The notes under the pieces were generated by a model. It searched no databases, had not been told where the DNA came from, and worked only from the letters and a program-made list of their open reading frames with translations. Source: Desulfobacteraceae bacterium (GTDB lineage: Bacteria; Desulfobacterota; DSM-4660; Desulfatiglandales; B25-G16). From it: DNA of 20,737 nt. The stretch covers positions 1-20,737 of the forward strand of contig JAUWZC010000010.1 in NCBI GenBank assembly GCA_030615565.1, read 5' to 3'. The position numbers and the translations under genes are program-made. Each line of letters starts with the position of its first letter. Positions within the stretch are counted from its first letter, which is position 1. Positions 1 through 7,678 of this stretch are shown one piece after another.

Positions 1-5
1 TTGCT

Positions 6-269
6 ATGGAAACGACATTAGACAAGTTCGGACGGATTGTTATACCGAAGCGTGTGCGTGATGATTTAGGCCTAAAACCCGGAGCAGTGTTAAAGATCGA
101 ACAGAATGACCAAAGAATTCTTATGGAGCCAGTAAATGGGGAGCCGCACGTGGTTGTCAAAAGTGGGGTATTGGTATTTTCAGGCACTGAAACGGGGGAT
201 CTTGTGGGGGCAATCCATGCTCATCGTCAAAAACGCTTGAGTGAAGTAGTTTCCGGTATTAGAAAATGA
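6..269 (+). CDS. vapB: VapB-like antitoxin, SpoVT/AbrB (MazE) fold
   Basis: Antitoxin of a type II toxin-antitoxin pair. It should bind and neutralise the PIN toxin encoded next and, through its swapped-hairpin DNA-binding fold, repress its own promoter. Residues 1-45 carry the SpoVT/AbrB signature: the DKFGRIVIPKRVRDDLGLKPG stretch begins at residue 6, with the typical GRIVIPK core and LGLKPG turn. The C-terminal 40 residues are the variable toxin-binding part. At 87 aa the length is normal. Its stop overlaps the vapC start by 4 bp (ATGA at 266-269), a translational coupling usual for such pairs. Only five bases lie upstream in the window, so neither the ribosome binding site nor the promoter can be judged. 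Family call is firm; the VapB label rests on the PIN partner. Confidence 0.88.
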   Translation: METTLDKFGRIVIPKRVRDDLGLKPGAVLKIEQNDQRILMEPVNGEPHVVVKSGVLVFSGTETGDLVGAIHAHRQKRLSEVVSGIRK

Positions 270-700
270 AAACGTTATTTGATACTTCTGTTCTTATAGC
301 TGGTATTGTTGAGCCTCACCCAATGCACATTCGTGCTTTGCCTTGGCTCCAAAGTGCAAAGGCAGGGAAAATTGATTTCGTAGTGGCCAGTCACACATTG
401 GCAGAACTTTATGCCGTGTTAGCCACGCTTCCTCTGAAACCAAGGATTTCACCCCTAATAGCGTGGCGTCTAGTTCATGATAATGTCGAGACCTCGGCCA
501 GGATCGTTTCTCTTTCTTCTTCGGATTACAAAAGTACAGTAAAGCATATGTCTGAATTAGGACTAACCGGAGGCATTATTTATGATGCTCTTATTGTGAA
601 AGCAGCTCAGAAATCAGGTGTTGAGCGTCTCCTAACTTTCAATGCGGATGACTTCATACGTCTATGGCCCGGAGGAGAAAGCTTTATTTATACCCCATAA
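266..700 (+). CDS. vapC: VapC-like PIN-domain ribonuclease toxin
   Basis: Toxin partner of the preceding AbrB-type antitoxin. PIN toxins are Mg2+-dependent RNases that usually cut tRNA or rRNA; the target here is unknown. The 144-aa protein is one PIN domain. The acidic residues are in order: Asp6 in LFDTSVL, Glu47 in HTLAELYA, Asp107 in IIYDALI, and Asp128/Asp129 in the TFNADDF motif near the end, so the active site looks intact. The TLAELYAVLATLP stretch is typical of the subgroup paired with AbrB-type antitoxins. The start overlaps the antitoxin stop by 4 bp, so it is probably translated by coupling. Nothing suggests truncation. The neighbourhood (speDE) appears unrelated, and such pairs often move on their own. 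Confidence 0.9.
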   Translation: MKTLFDTSVLIAGIVEPHPMHIRALPWLQSAKAGKIDFVVASHTLAELYAVLATLPLKPRISPLIAWRLVHDNVETSARIVSLSSSDYKSTVKHMSELGLTGGIIYDALIVKAAQKSGVERLLTFNADDFIRLWPGGESFIYTP

Positions 701-1120
701 ACGCATAATGAGTGAAAATGAGAAAAGAGACTTTTTATGCCTTACTCAAATATTGACCCAAATATCAAGTTTTAATTGTTGACAAAATAATAGCTTTGAA
801 GTATAAAATCATGCCAAATCATGAATACATTATTAGATACACAGGGAAAGGAGGAATTGGCCTTGGCACGAGGCCACCGATATAAACCCGCATCTTGACC
901 CACCTTTTGAGGCGCTAACTCCGCTATGCGGGGAAGTACTGGCACCTTATCGATATATTGTTTTTATTGGCTCTTACCTAACTAACTGTATTATTTATTA
1001 TTTCTTACTTTATCACGCCTACGGCGGGACTAACAGTAAAATGGTCTCCTTTGCTGAGGTTATAGGAGTGCAAATCCCGCCAAGGGCGGAACTATTAAAA
1101 ATGAAAGGAGCTTATCAATT
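701..1120 (+). other. Gap vapC-speD: promoter plus foldable leader
   Basis: No credible gene. It holds a good sigma70-type promoter (779-807) about 310 nt before speD, then a leader with GC-rich self-complementary pieces. Local hairpins can form at 1016-1026 (CGCC-TAC-GGCG) and 1077-1089 (CCGCC-AAG-GGCGG). Alternatively GGCGGGA at 1023-1029 can pair with TCCCGCC at 1075-1081, which breaks both. The second hairpin ends 14 nt before the speD ribosome binding site. A short frame starting ATGAAT at 821 is unlikely to be a gene. Confidence 0.5.
779..807 (+). promoter_or_regulatory. Sigma70-type promoter, probably for speDE
   Basis: TTGACA (779-784), a 17-nt spacer and TATAAA (802-807): a perfect -35 box and a -10 box with one mismatch. 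It lies downstream of vapC and points to speD, implying a leader of about 305 nt. The 12-mer AATTGTTGACAA over its -35 recurs at the alcohol dehydrogenase promoter (10819-10830). Confidence 0.6.
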
Positions 1121-1510
1121 ATGGAAAGTCCTTTTGGTAAGCACATCTTGGCAGAATATTTTGAATGTGAATGCACCTATCTTGATAATGAACTCGCAAT
1201 AAGGAATCTGATGCTTGAAGCAGCCTCAAGAAGTGGGGCAACGATTGTTGGCAATATTTTTCACCATTTCAGCCCCCAGGGTATTACCGGTGTGGTGGTA
1301 ATAGCCGAGTCACATCTTGCCATTCATACATGGCCGGAGTTTAGATATGCATCAGTAGACCTTTTCACATGTGGTACCCGGGTGGACCCATGGATTGGCT
1401 TTGAATATCTAAAAGAGAAGCTGCAATCCAGGAAATGGGTGAGTAAAGAAATCATCAGAGGGACAATGGAAAAGGATCTTACTCCTCATCTAAAGGCAGT
1501 ATCAGGATAG
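1121..1510 (+). CDS. speD: S-adenosylmethionine decarboxylase proenzyme (prokaryotic class 1B type)
   Basis: Makes decarboxylated SAM, the aminopropyl donor for spermidine synthesis. It is a pyruvoyl enzyme made as a proenzyme that cleaves itself. The cleavage motif VVIAESHLAIHTWPE is intact: cleavage is expected between Glu63 and Ser64, Ser64 becoming the pyruvoyl group. His69 and Cys84 (in LFTCG) match the processing and proton-donor residues of the short bacterial/archaeal enzymes (Ser63, His68, Cys83 in Thermotoga maritima numbering). Its 129 aa is the normal length for this short class. The start is well placed: AAAGGAG at 1104-1110, ten bases upstream. speE starts 4 nt after its stop, so the two form an operon supplying consecutive enzymes. 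Confidence 0.96.
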   Translation: MESPFGKHILAEYFECECTYLDNELAIRNLMLEAASRSGATIVGNIFHHFSPQGITGVVVIAESHLAIHTWPEFRYASVDLFTCGTRVDPWIGFEYLKEKLQSRKWVSKEIIRGTMEKDLTPHLKAVSG

Positions 1511-1513
1511 CAC

Positions 1514-2356
1514 GTGTTCCCTTATATTTTTAGATACGAGATATCTCCTCATATCTCTGTTCATTTAGAGTGCAAGGGGATCTTGCATTCAAGCCGGTCA
1601 AGCTTTCAGAAGATAGAAGTGGTTGAATCTCTTGATTTTGGAAGAATGCTTGTTCTTGATGGTGTCATCAATCTTACAGAAAGGGATGAGTTTGTTTACC
1701 ATGAGATGCTTGCCCATGTTCCTCTATTCTCTCATCCAGACCCATTAAAGATACTCATAGTAGGGGGTGGAGATGGAGGCACTGTTAGGGAAGTACTCAA
1801 ACATGAGGGGATCAGTAGGATTCAGCAAGTGGAGATTGATAGGGAGATAATTGCTATTTCGAAAAAGTATTTTCCCTCTTTATCTTCTTCCCTTGACCAT
1901 CCCAAGGTAAATCTTCTTTTAATGGATGCCGTTCAGTATGTAAGAGATATTAAGGAGAAGTTCGATATCATCCTTATTGATTCAACAGATCCGGTTATTG
2001 ATCAAAGTGAGGGATTGTTTACTGTGCCCTTTTATAGAGATTGCCTTAACGCCTTGACAGAACAGGGAATATTAGCATCCCAGGTTGGGGATATATCTTT
2101 CGACACAGGAGTTGTTTTAGATGTTTTCAGTAAACTTAAAGAGGTTTTCCCCATTGTCAGGATATTTCGTGCCCCAATCCCTTCCTATACATTGGTTCCT
2201 TACAGCTTTGCATTCTGCTCAAAGACTATACGCCCTGAGATGGGATTAGGGCCTTCACGTTTTTCTAAAAGCTTTCAAACCAGATATTATAATGATCAGA
2301 TTCATAAAGCAGCTTTTGCCCTCCCTGAGCATCTGAGGAAAGAATTTGAAAATTAG
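1514..2356 (+). CDS. speE: Spermidine synthase (polyamine aminopropyltransferase)
   Basis: Transfers the aminopropyl group from decarboxylated SAM, made by the preceding gene, to putrescine, giving spermidine and methylthioadenosine. At 280 aa it is normal length. An N-terminal beta region (about 1-60) with the LDFGRMLVLDGVINLTERDEF signature and YHEM (62-65) leads into a Rossmann methyltransferase-like core: ILIVGGGDGGTVREV (GGGDGG 84-89), Glu108 in QVEID, which holds the donor, and the catalytic IDSTDP loop (Asp156, Asp159). VPFYRDC and the later PSYTLVPYSFAFCSK are also family-typical. The start is GTG at 1514, with AGGA at 1504-1507 inside the end of speD, so translation is probably coupled. 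Putrescine could also come from elsewhere; no arginine or ornithine decarboxylase gene lies in the window. Confidence 0.95.
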   Translation: MFPYIFRYEISPHISVHLECKGILHSSRSSFQKIEVVESLDFGRMLVLDGVINLTERDEFVYHEMLAHVPLFSHPDPLKILIVGGGDGGTVREVLKHEGISRIQQVEIDREIIAISKKYFPSLSSSLDHPKVNLLLMDAVQYVRDIKEKFDIILIDSTDPVIDQSEGLFTVPFYRDCLNALTEQGILASQVGDISFDTGVVLDVFSKLKEVFPIVRIFRAPIPSYTLVPYSFAFCSKTIRPEMGLGPSRFSKSFQTRYYNDQIHKAAFALPEHLRKEFEN

Positions 2357-2598
2357 CCGTTAAAGAGCTATTTTTCCAAACACCTTGATTGCTAAACTAC
2401 CTTAAAGAACTTGGTGGCTTCGCCCAAATTGGAGCGATGGAGCACTGGAGTGATGGCCCGCCCTGGCGCGACTTTCAGGGGATAAGCTCCCATCGCTGTA
2501 GTGCTATGGAGGCATCGCCTGCTGAACTCCACCGTGCAAATCAGGTCTGGGCCAGGGGTTCAATCCAATGGCTATTGAATATTGACTATTGAAAAATG
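2357..2598. repeat. Gap after speE with nested inverted repeats and a dispersed 18-mer
   Basis: An open frame (2389-2592) crosses this stretch but lacks a ribosome binding site and family resemblance and is made of repeat-like sequence, so no gene is called. AGCGATGG near 2433 and CCATCGCT near 2490 form an imperfect inverted repeat, along with AGCACT/AGTGCT. CAGGTCTGGGCCAGGGGT at 2542-2559 recurs exactly at 10312-10329. It lies directly before the fold-back element. Confidence 0.5.
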
Positions 2599-2890
2599 GT
2601 AACATTTTAGCTCTTTGAAATTACCTGGTGAATGAGCATGGGGATGTCTTTTTTTACCATGCCCTCACAAAGACAAGCCGGTAGGCCGCTTCAAACCGGC
2701 GCACACGAACAAAGGCCCTAGAAAACAATGACGAGTTGCTCGTGCACATGGTTTGAAGCGGCACGCTGAGGCCCCATGTTAGAGGGCATGATGTAAAAAA
2801 AGACATCTCCATGCTCATGCGTCTCACCAAGGATAACTATGTGGCCTTTAATAAAGGCCAGGGGGAGTTTTAAAAGAGCTAAAATGTTAC
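2599..2890. mobile_element. 292-bp fold-back element, MITE-like
   Basis: A long imperfect palindrome between the convergent speE and beta-CASP genes. Terminal arms: GTAACATTTTAGCTCTT at 2599-2615 against its exact complement at 2874-2890 (17 bp). A second pair is 2632-2666 against 2782-2818: 25 bp with one mismatch, including a 7-T/7-A run, then ATGCCCTC/GAGGGCAT. A third is GCCGCTTCAAACC at 2685-2697 against 2750-2762, a perfect 13 bp. The centre can form a small hairpin (CACGAG near the 2740s). The right arm has about 35 extra bases around a perfect 19-nt palindrome, TGGCCTTTAATAAAGGCCA (2842-2860), missing from the left arm. Flanks 2591-2598 and 2891-2898 agree at 6 of 8 positions, a possible worn target duplication. 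It encodes no transposase. A hairpin RNA or bidirectional terminator role is the alternative. Confidence 0.65.
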
Positions 2891-2978
2891 AAAACATGAT
2901 AGTTTCAAGGGATAAGGCTGTCAAGAAATAGGTATAGCAATCTGCATAGATCATAGTTTAGTTACTAAGGAGAGCATT

Positions 2979-4589
2979 TTATTCAGGAAGGATTCCCTGA
3001 AGCTCCTCCTGAATATATTCAAGCTTGCTCACATCCTCATAAGTGATTGTTGCCTTTTCTTCTTTTTCCTTAAGGCGTTTTTTTAAGCGCTCTATTTCAT
3101 ATTCCAGATCAATGACTTTGTTGAGCATGGTTTGGCTTATCTCTATAGGTGTTACCTCAGCGGGCACTTCTTTTCGGACCACTTCTCTGGCTTTAAGTAT
3201 CAGGCTCTTTTTCCATTTGGGAACATGAACCTCCATTCCAAATTTCTCACGGATCACCGTGGCCAGTGCCTCACTGGCTGTAGCCTCTCCATGGACGACA
3301 AAGACCTTGGGTCGGGGTTCAGTGAAATGGCTTACCCATTCCAGAAGGTCTTTCTGGTCTGCATGGGCAGAAAATCCGCCAATGGTAAAAACCTTTGCCT
3401 TTACCGCAACATCCTCTCTGAAAATCTTTACCTGTTTTTCTCCATCTACTATCTTTCTTCCTGTGGTCCCCTGAGCCTGGAATCCTACAATGATAATACT
3501 TGCTCCTGGGTGCCAGAGGTTATGTTTGAGGTGATGTTTGATTCGGCCTGCGGTGCACATCCCGCTCGCAGCGATGATAATGGCGGAACCAGGTTTCTCA
3601 TTGATGGCAATGGATTCTTCAGTAGTGGGGGTGAAGTGCAGATTTGGCATATCAAAGGGATCAAAACCTTGATCCACAATGGCCCTGGCCTGCTCATCAT
3701 AATATTTTTTATTTTTACGAAAGATTTTTGTGGCCTGGATGGCTAGAGGGCTGTCTAGATATACAGGAATATTAGGAAGGATTTTATCCCGATAGAACTC
3801 ACCCAAAAGGTAGAGTATCTCCTGGGTCCTTTCCAGAGCAAAGGCTGGAATGATAACCTTTTCTTTATGTGATAAGGCATATTGGATAGCCTCTAAAAGC
3901 TCTTTTTTGCTATCCTCAAAAGGGCGATGCACACGGTTACCGTAGGTGGATTCAATAAATAGATAGTCCGCTGCGAAGATTTCATAGGGATCTTTAATAA
4001 TGAGTTGATTTTGTTTGCCCAGATCCCCTGAAAAAACGATCTTTGTTTCCTCATTCGCTTCCTCTATCCACAGCTCCACAATAGAAGAACCGAGAATATG
4101 ACCTGCATTCCTTAGGCGTGCCTTTATTCCCGGTTCAACGGTGATTATCTGATCCCTTTCTATTGGGGAAAGATATTGTAAGCTTTCTGTAGCATCCTTC
4201 GTTGTGTAAAGGGGAAGTATTTCTTTTTTACCCTTTCTTTTATCTTTTCTCGTCTGCCATTCGGCATCCATTTCCTGAACATGCGCTGAATCAAGGAGCA
4301 TAATCTGGCACAGTTCCGCTGTGGGTGGAGAGGTGATAATCTTTCCTCGAAAACCATCCTTCACCAGCTTGGGTATTCTTCCGCTATGGTCAATATGAGC
4401 ATGGGTCAAAAAAAGGATATTGATCTGTGAAGGATTAAAGCCCCAGTCTTGCCAGTTGCACAATTCTATCTGCTTCCCACCTTGAAAAAGACCACAGTCG
4501 ACAAGCACTTTTTTGCCCTGAGAATTTTCAATGAGATAATTGGATCCGGTCACGGATCCAGCAGCACCCAAACAGGTTACTTTGATCAT
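2979..4589 (-). CDS. Metallo-beta-lactamase-fold protein with beta-CASP domain (RNA-processing exonuclease-like)
   Basis: A 536-aa MBL-fold/beta-CASP hydrolase of the YSH1/CPSF73-like bacterial group; relatives are zinc-dependent RNases acting as endonucleases or 5' exonucleases. Motifs in order: LTHAHIDHSGRIP (HxHxDH 63-68), GHILGSS (His164), FSGDLGK (Asp189), then the beta-CASP insert with ESTYGNR (213-219), IIPAFALERTQE and ASGMCTAGRIKHHL, and finally GFSAHADQ (His409) and VVHGE (His433). All metal ligands seem present. Residues about 485-536 are rich in Lys/Glu and look like a coiled coil, longer than the minimal family core. Start chosen at the ATG ending at 4589, with GGGGAG about 6 nt upstream in reverse. 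It converges with speE; a 612-bp repeat-rich gap lies on its start side. The RNA substrate is not known. Confidence 0.9.
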   Translation of the reverse strand: MIKVTCLGAAGSVTGSNYLIENSQGKKVLVDCGLFQGGKQIELCNWQDWGFNPSQINILFLTHAHIDHSGRIPKLVKDGFRGKIITSPPTAELCQIMLLDSAHVQEMDAEWQTRKDKRKGKKEILPLYTTKDATESLQYLSPIERDQIITVEPGIKARLRNAGHILGSSIVELWIEEANEETKIVFSGDLGKQNQLIIKDPYEIFAADYLFIESTYGNRVHRPFEDSKKELLEAIQYALSHKEKVIIPAFALERTQEILYLLGEFYRDKILPNIPVYLDSPLAIQATKIFRKNKKYYDEQARAIVDQGFDPFDMPNLHFTPTTEESIAINEKPGSAIIIAASGMCTAGRIKHHLKHNLWHPGASIIIVGFQAQGTTGRKIVDGEKQVKIFREDVAVKAKVFTIGGFSAHADQKDLLEWVSHFTEPRPKVFVVHGEATASEALATVIREKFGMEVHVPKWKKSLILKAREVVRKEVPAEVTPIEISQTMLNKVIDLEYEIERLKKRLKEKEEKATITYEDVSKLEYIQEELQGILPE

Positions 4590-5201
4590 ATTTTGCTCCC
4601 CTTTTTATATTTAGATTATACAAAGAAAAGCATAATCCTATTTAAAATAAATGTAAATGGTTATGAAATGAGAGGGTCATGAGGTCTTTTCTGAGGTGAC
4701 TGGCGGGAGGCCTTCGTTATTTCAGGGGGTTATGAGCCATGTTTTACTCGTCTCGGGCCGGTACGGATCGGGAGGGCATAACAAAAAAAGATACCCATAC
4801 CTTGTGCTGTGATGTTATCCTATGGGCAAGAGCAGGGTTACGTCATTCAAAGAGGTAACTTTTTGTAATTTCAATAGTATTATCTTTATCAATTTTTTAT
4901 AAATTCGAAATCCTAAGCACGAAACCCGAAACAAATTTAAATTTTCCAAATCATAAATTCAAAACAAAGGATAGCTCCAACATTTCCGTATGATTATTAT
5001 GCCAATATCAGATATGTTTTGTTTCCGAATTCCGAGTTTCGGAATCCGGAACTCGGAAGCATTTGATATTCGGATTTTGAAATTGTTCCCCGCCACGGGC
5101 GGGGTATTCGAGTTTCGGATTTGAGCCTCGGCATTGGCATAGCAAATCCTCAAGATTTGACCAAGTTAGAGTTTACTTTAATGTTACCGTGTTGGTAAGG
5201 G
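4590..5201. repeat. Gene-free gap with AT-rich and GC-palindromic repeats
   Basis: No gene. CCGGTACGG plus ATCGGGAGG around 4758-4777 resembles the hairpin region near 10130-10150. From about 4900 to 5135 the sequence is a loose fold-back of TTCGAAAT/AAACCCGAAAC/TTTCGGAAT-type words. It includes a perfect hairpin at 5029-5045 (ATTCCGA-GTT-TCGGAAT) and CCCCGCC-ACG-GGCGGGG at 5088-5104 (7-bp stem). From memory, such CGAAAC/TTTCGG blocks are common between genes in Desulfobacterota-like genomes; this was not checked. Promoters for the divergent genes on each side must lie here, but none is convincing. Confidence 0.5.
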
Positions 5202-5210
5202 GTGGTGATC

Positions 5211-6569
5211 TTGACATCCTGCGTTTCATTCCGCTATATTTCATGTGGAGCTTTGGGGTTAATGCGCAAGAAAAACAAGAATAATGTTCCCAGAATTATC
5301 AGGAAGCATTGTCAGATCTTTTTACAAAAGATCATTCTCTCTATAAACCTCTTTCTTAAGAATGAACTGCTAAACCATGCCGGAGCTGCAGCCTTCTTTT
5401 TCCTCTTATCGGTTACTCCCATCTTTCTTTTATTGCTCCTGTCTTTTGACCATTACCTGATCTCTTACCCCTATGTTTCAGACAATTTCTTTGTATTTCT
5501 GAGAAATGTGAATGAAAATCTAGACAAGGATCTCCTTATCAAGTTTGGTCTTCTAAATGTGAAGACCACTGCCATAGGGGTCTTTGGTTTGCTCAATCTG
5601 CTATGGGCTGGCCGCTGGATTTTAACCTCGATCCATCGGGGTTTGAGAATTGCATTCCCTGCAGAAACGATCAGCACACCAATTGTGATAAAAATCCTCT
5701 CATTTCTTATACTATCTATCCTATTATTAATATCTGTTCTTGTTACTTTTGTTAGCATCGGTTTTAATTTTTTCCAGTTCTTTATACCAGATAATCTGAT
5801 TGGCCAGACTTTTTTCCAATTCCTACTTCCCGCTATAAGACGATTTCTTCCGTTTCTGATCGCATTTCTTGTAATTTTTTTGACTTACCGGTTTGTGCCG
5901 GTCAAGAAGCCAACAACCGTCTCAAGCCTGATAGGGGCTGTATGGTGTGCCCTGGCAATTATCCTTCTTCAAATGCTGTTTTCCAGGTTCTTTAGTATCA
6001 CGCAATTCAATGTCATCTATGGCGTTCTTGGGTCCCTGATACTGATGGTACTCTGGGTCCATTTTTGTTTTGTGCTCTTCTTTTTCTTTGCTGAGTATGT
6101 CTTTGTTTCCGACAAAATAGACGTCCTTGTGCTTGAACGCATGTATTTCTTCCGATTGAGACAGGATATAAAAGGAAAAAAAGTAGAGAAATTCCTGTTC
6201 AGGCATCCAAAACGTATTTTTGAAAAATATGCAAGACGCTATAAGCCAGGAGAAATCCTTTTCCGAGAAGGAGATAGAGGCACAGATATATACTTTATCT
6301 ATAGCGGAAGTATTGGCATTTCCCGTGCAATCGATGGAGTCGAGCATAAGCTAGCCACCCTGAAGGAGGGAGAGGTATTTGGTGAAATGGCCTATCTTCT
6401 GAACGAAAACAGAACCGCAACAGCTATAGCTGAAACAGAATCGGTCCTCATTGTTATTATACCTGATATTTTTGAGGAACTCCTCCAGGCTGACAATATC
6501 TTCTCCCGCAATGTGATTCAACTCCTGACCAATCGCCTCCGAAAGACTCATCTGCCAGAAAAACCCTGA
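5211..6569 (+). CDS. YihY/BrkB family membrane protein fused to a cyclic-nucleotide-binding domain
   Basis: About 452 aa. Residues about 45-305 form the YihY/BrkB integral membrane region: LNHAGAAAFFFLLSVTPIF is the typical first helix, with further hydrophobic stretches around 158-185, 210-228, 238-260 and 270-300. The function of this family is unsettled. Residues about 335-448 are a CNB domain: PGEILFREGDRGTDIYFIYSG, then the phosphate-binding cassette FGEMAYLLNENRTATA. The Glu (392) and Arg (401) that hold the cyclic phosphate are both present with PKA-like spacing, so nucleotide binding is plausible. Start: AAGGGG, and GGTGATC complementary to the 16S 3' end, sit before TTG at 5211. GTG at 5202 or 5205 and ATG at 5262 are alternatives. 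The order suggests a cytosolic sensor controlling a membrane protein (inference). Confidence 0.85.
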   Translation: MTSCVSFRYISCGALGLMRKKNKNNVPRIIRKHCQIFLQKIILSINLFLKNELLNHAGAAAFFFLLSVTPIFLLLLLSFDHYLISYPYVSDNFFVFLRNVNENLDKDLLIKFGLLNVKTTAIGVFGLLNLLWAGRWILTSIHRGLRIAFPAETISTPIVIKILSFLILSILLLISVLVTFVSIGFNFFQFFIPDNLIGQTFFQFLLPAIRRFLPFLIAFLVIFLTYRFVPVKKPTTVSSLIGAVWCALAIILLQMLFSRFFSITQFNVIYGVLGSLILMVLWVHFCFVLFFFFAEYVFVSDKIDVLVLERMYFFRLRQDIKGKKVEKFLFRHPKRIFEKYARRYKPGEILFREGDRGTDIYFIYSGSIGISRAIDGVEHKLATLKEGEVFGEMAYLLNENRTATAIAETESVLIVIIPDIFEELLQADNIFSRNVIQLLTNRLRKTHLPEKP

Positions 6570-6711
6570 TGAGGGCTTCTGGGCAAATTACACGGAGGTA
6601 AAAGAGTATCTTTCTTAGGCATCTCAAATAAGGCATTATAAAGATAATTATTTATCAAGTTCCAGTTTGGCTCCATACCTGCCTTGACCGTACACTATGT
6701 TTACATATCTC

Positions 6712-6740
6712 TTGACCTTTATGTCTTTCTAACCTATACT
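6712..6740 (+). promoter_or_regulatory. Sigma70-type promoter before the secreted PAAR-like gene
   Basis: TTGACC (6712-6717), a 17-nt spacer and TATACT (6735-6740), leaving a leader of about 90 nt before the ATG at 6839. A second TTGACC lies at 6684-6689 with a poorer -10 region. The upstream stretch 6570-6711 shows no gene. Confidence 0.55.
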
Positions 6741-6838
6741 TATAGCTCATAAAGGCATACTTTTTTAAAAAGAATCCTCAATTGAGGCTACCATCACTGA
6801 ATAATAAAACACCATTTCTCATTATAGGAGATTATAAA

Positions 6839-7525
6839 ATGGGAAAGAATATGGTATTTATTATAATTCTTGCTATGGCTATCATGATAAGTACAGCGGG
6901 TTATGCCCAAGATCTTAATTCCTCGCAAGATAAAAATATATCGGGTGTTCATAAGGATAGCCAAGGAGTGATAAGCGCGTTTCCTGACGTATGTAAAACA
7001 CCTTCTCCCCCTGCAGGTCCTGTCCCTGTACCGTATCCAAACACTGCAATGAGTTCAGACTCTAAAGAAGGCTCAAAAAAAGTTAAGATGGGTGGCAATC
7101 CCACTATGCTTAAAGAAAGCAACTTTTCAAAAAGTACTGGCGATGAAAAAGGCACGGCTAACATAGTTAGTCCACAGCACAAGCAATATAAGGGGTATTT
7201 CATGCAGATGCGCCAGCAGAGAAGACCTGCCTCCCCCACCCAACAGATGATGCCGGCAGCTCCTGAGCAGATGATGCGATCAGAGGAACCTTTACAGCAG
7301 ATGCCGCCCGTAGCTCCTATGAAGGATTGGATAGAAATTGATTTGAAGGATGAGGTTTTTAAGCAAATTTCATCTGAAAGATTCGAGGTTGAACTTCCAG
7401 ATGGAGAGGTAAGAAAAGGCACTCTAGATTTTCAGGGGAAAGTGAAAGTAGAGGGAATAAAACCCGCCAAGATTCATGTTTCATTTCCTGAAGACAAGGG
7501 CACAACATCGGAACAACAGCAATAG
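6839..7525 (+). CDS. Secreted PAAR-like (DUF4150) protein with VgrG/PAAR-associated C-terminal beta domain
   Basis: 228 aa from the ATG at 6839, chosen because TAGGAG (6825-6830) lies 8 nt upstream and a clear signal peptide follows (basic GK, hydrophobic IIILAMAIMIS, cleavage after GYAQ near residue 24). Residues about 45-125 read as a PAAR-like DUF4150 domain: FPDVCKTPSPPAGPVPVPYPN, MSSDSKEGSKKVK, MGGNPTMLKESNFSKSTGDE. Residues 128-160 are a Gln/Met/Pro-rich linker. Residues 164-217 (DWIEIDLKDE, YEVELPDG-like RFEVELPDGEVRKGTLD, VEGIKPAKIHVSFPE) match the transthyretin-like domain that follows many PAAR and VgrG spike proteins of type VI secretion. PAAR-type tips are normally loaded in the cytoplasm, so a Sec signal is odd. 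No toxin domain and no T6SS gene is visible. Domain calls come from recognised motifs, not a search. Confidence 0.75.
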   Translation: MGKNMVFIIILAMAIMISTAGYAQDLNSSQDKNISGVHKDSQGVISAFPDVCKTPSPPAGPVPVPYPNTAMSSDSKEGSKKVKMGGNPTMLKESNFSKSTGDEKGTANIVSPQHKQYKGYFMQMRQQRRPASPTQQMMPAAPEQMMRSEEPLQQMPPVAPMKDWIEIDLKDEVFKQISSERFEVELPDGEVRKGTLDFQGKVKVEGIKPAKIHVSFPEDKGTTSEQQQ

Positions 7526-7678
7526 CCTGTCTGATGATCAGATCACTATAAACGACATCGAATATTCCTCACGGTAGCAGACAACGGAAAGAGCCTACCT
7601 TGATTACAGGGTTTGACCCTGATTCTTCTATGCTTAAAGAAAATGGCCTGTGGCCTTTGAGGTAATGGAGTGACTGGC

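Noticed and set aside
2555..2575. GGGGTTCAATCC, resembling a tRNA T-loop
   Set aside because: No acceptor stem, D-arm or anticodon arm can be found around it.
2389..2592. 67-aa open frame after speE
   Set aside because: No ribosome binding site, composed of repeat-like sequence shared with a distant gap, no family resemblance.
2718..2954. 78-aa minus-strand frame
   Set aside because: Lies mostly inside the right arm of the fold-back element; an accident of the palindrome.
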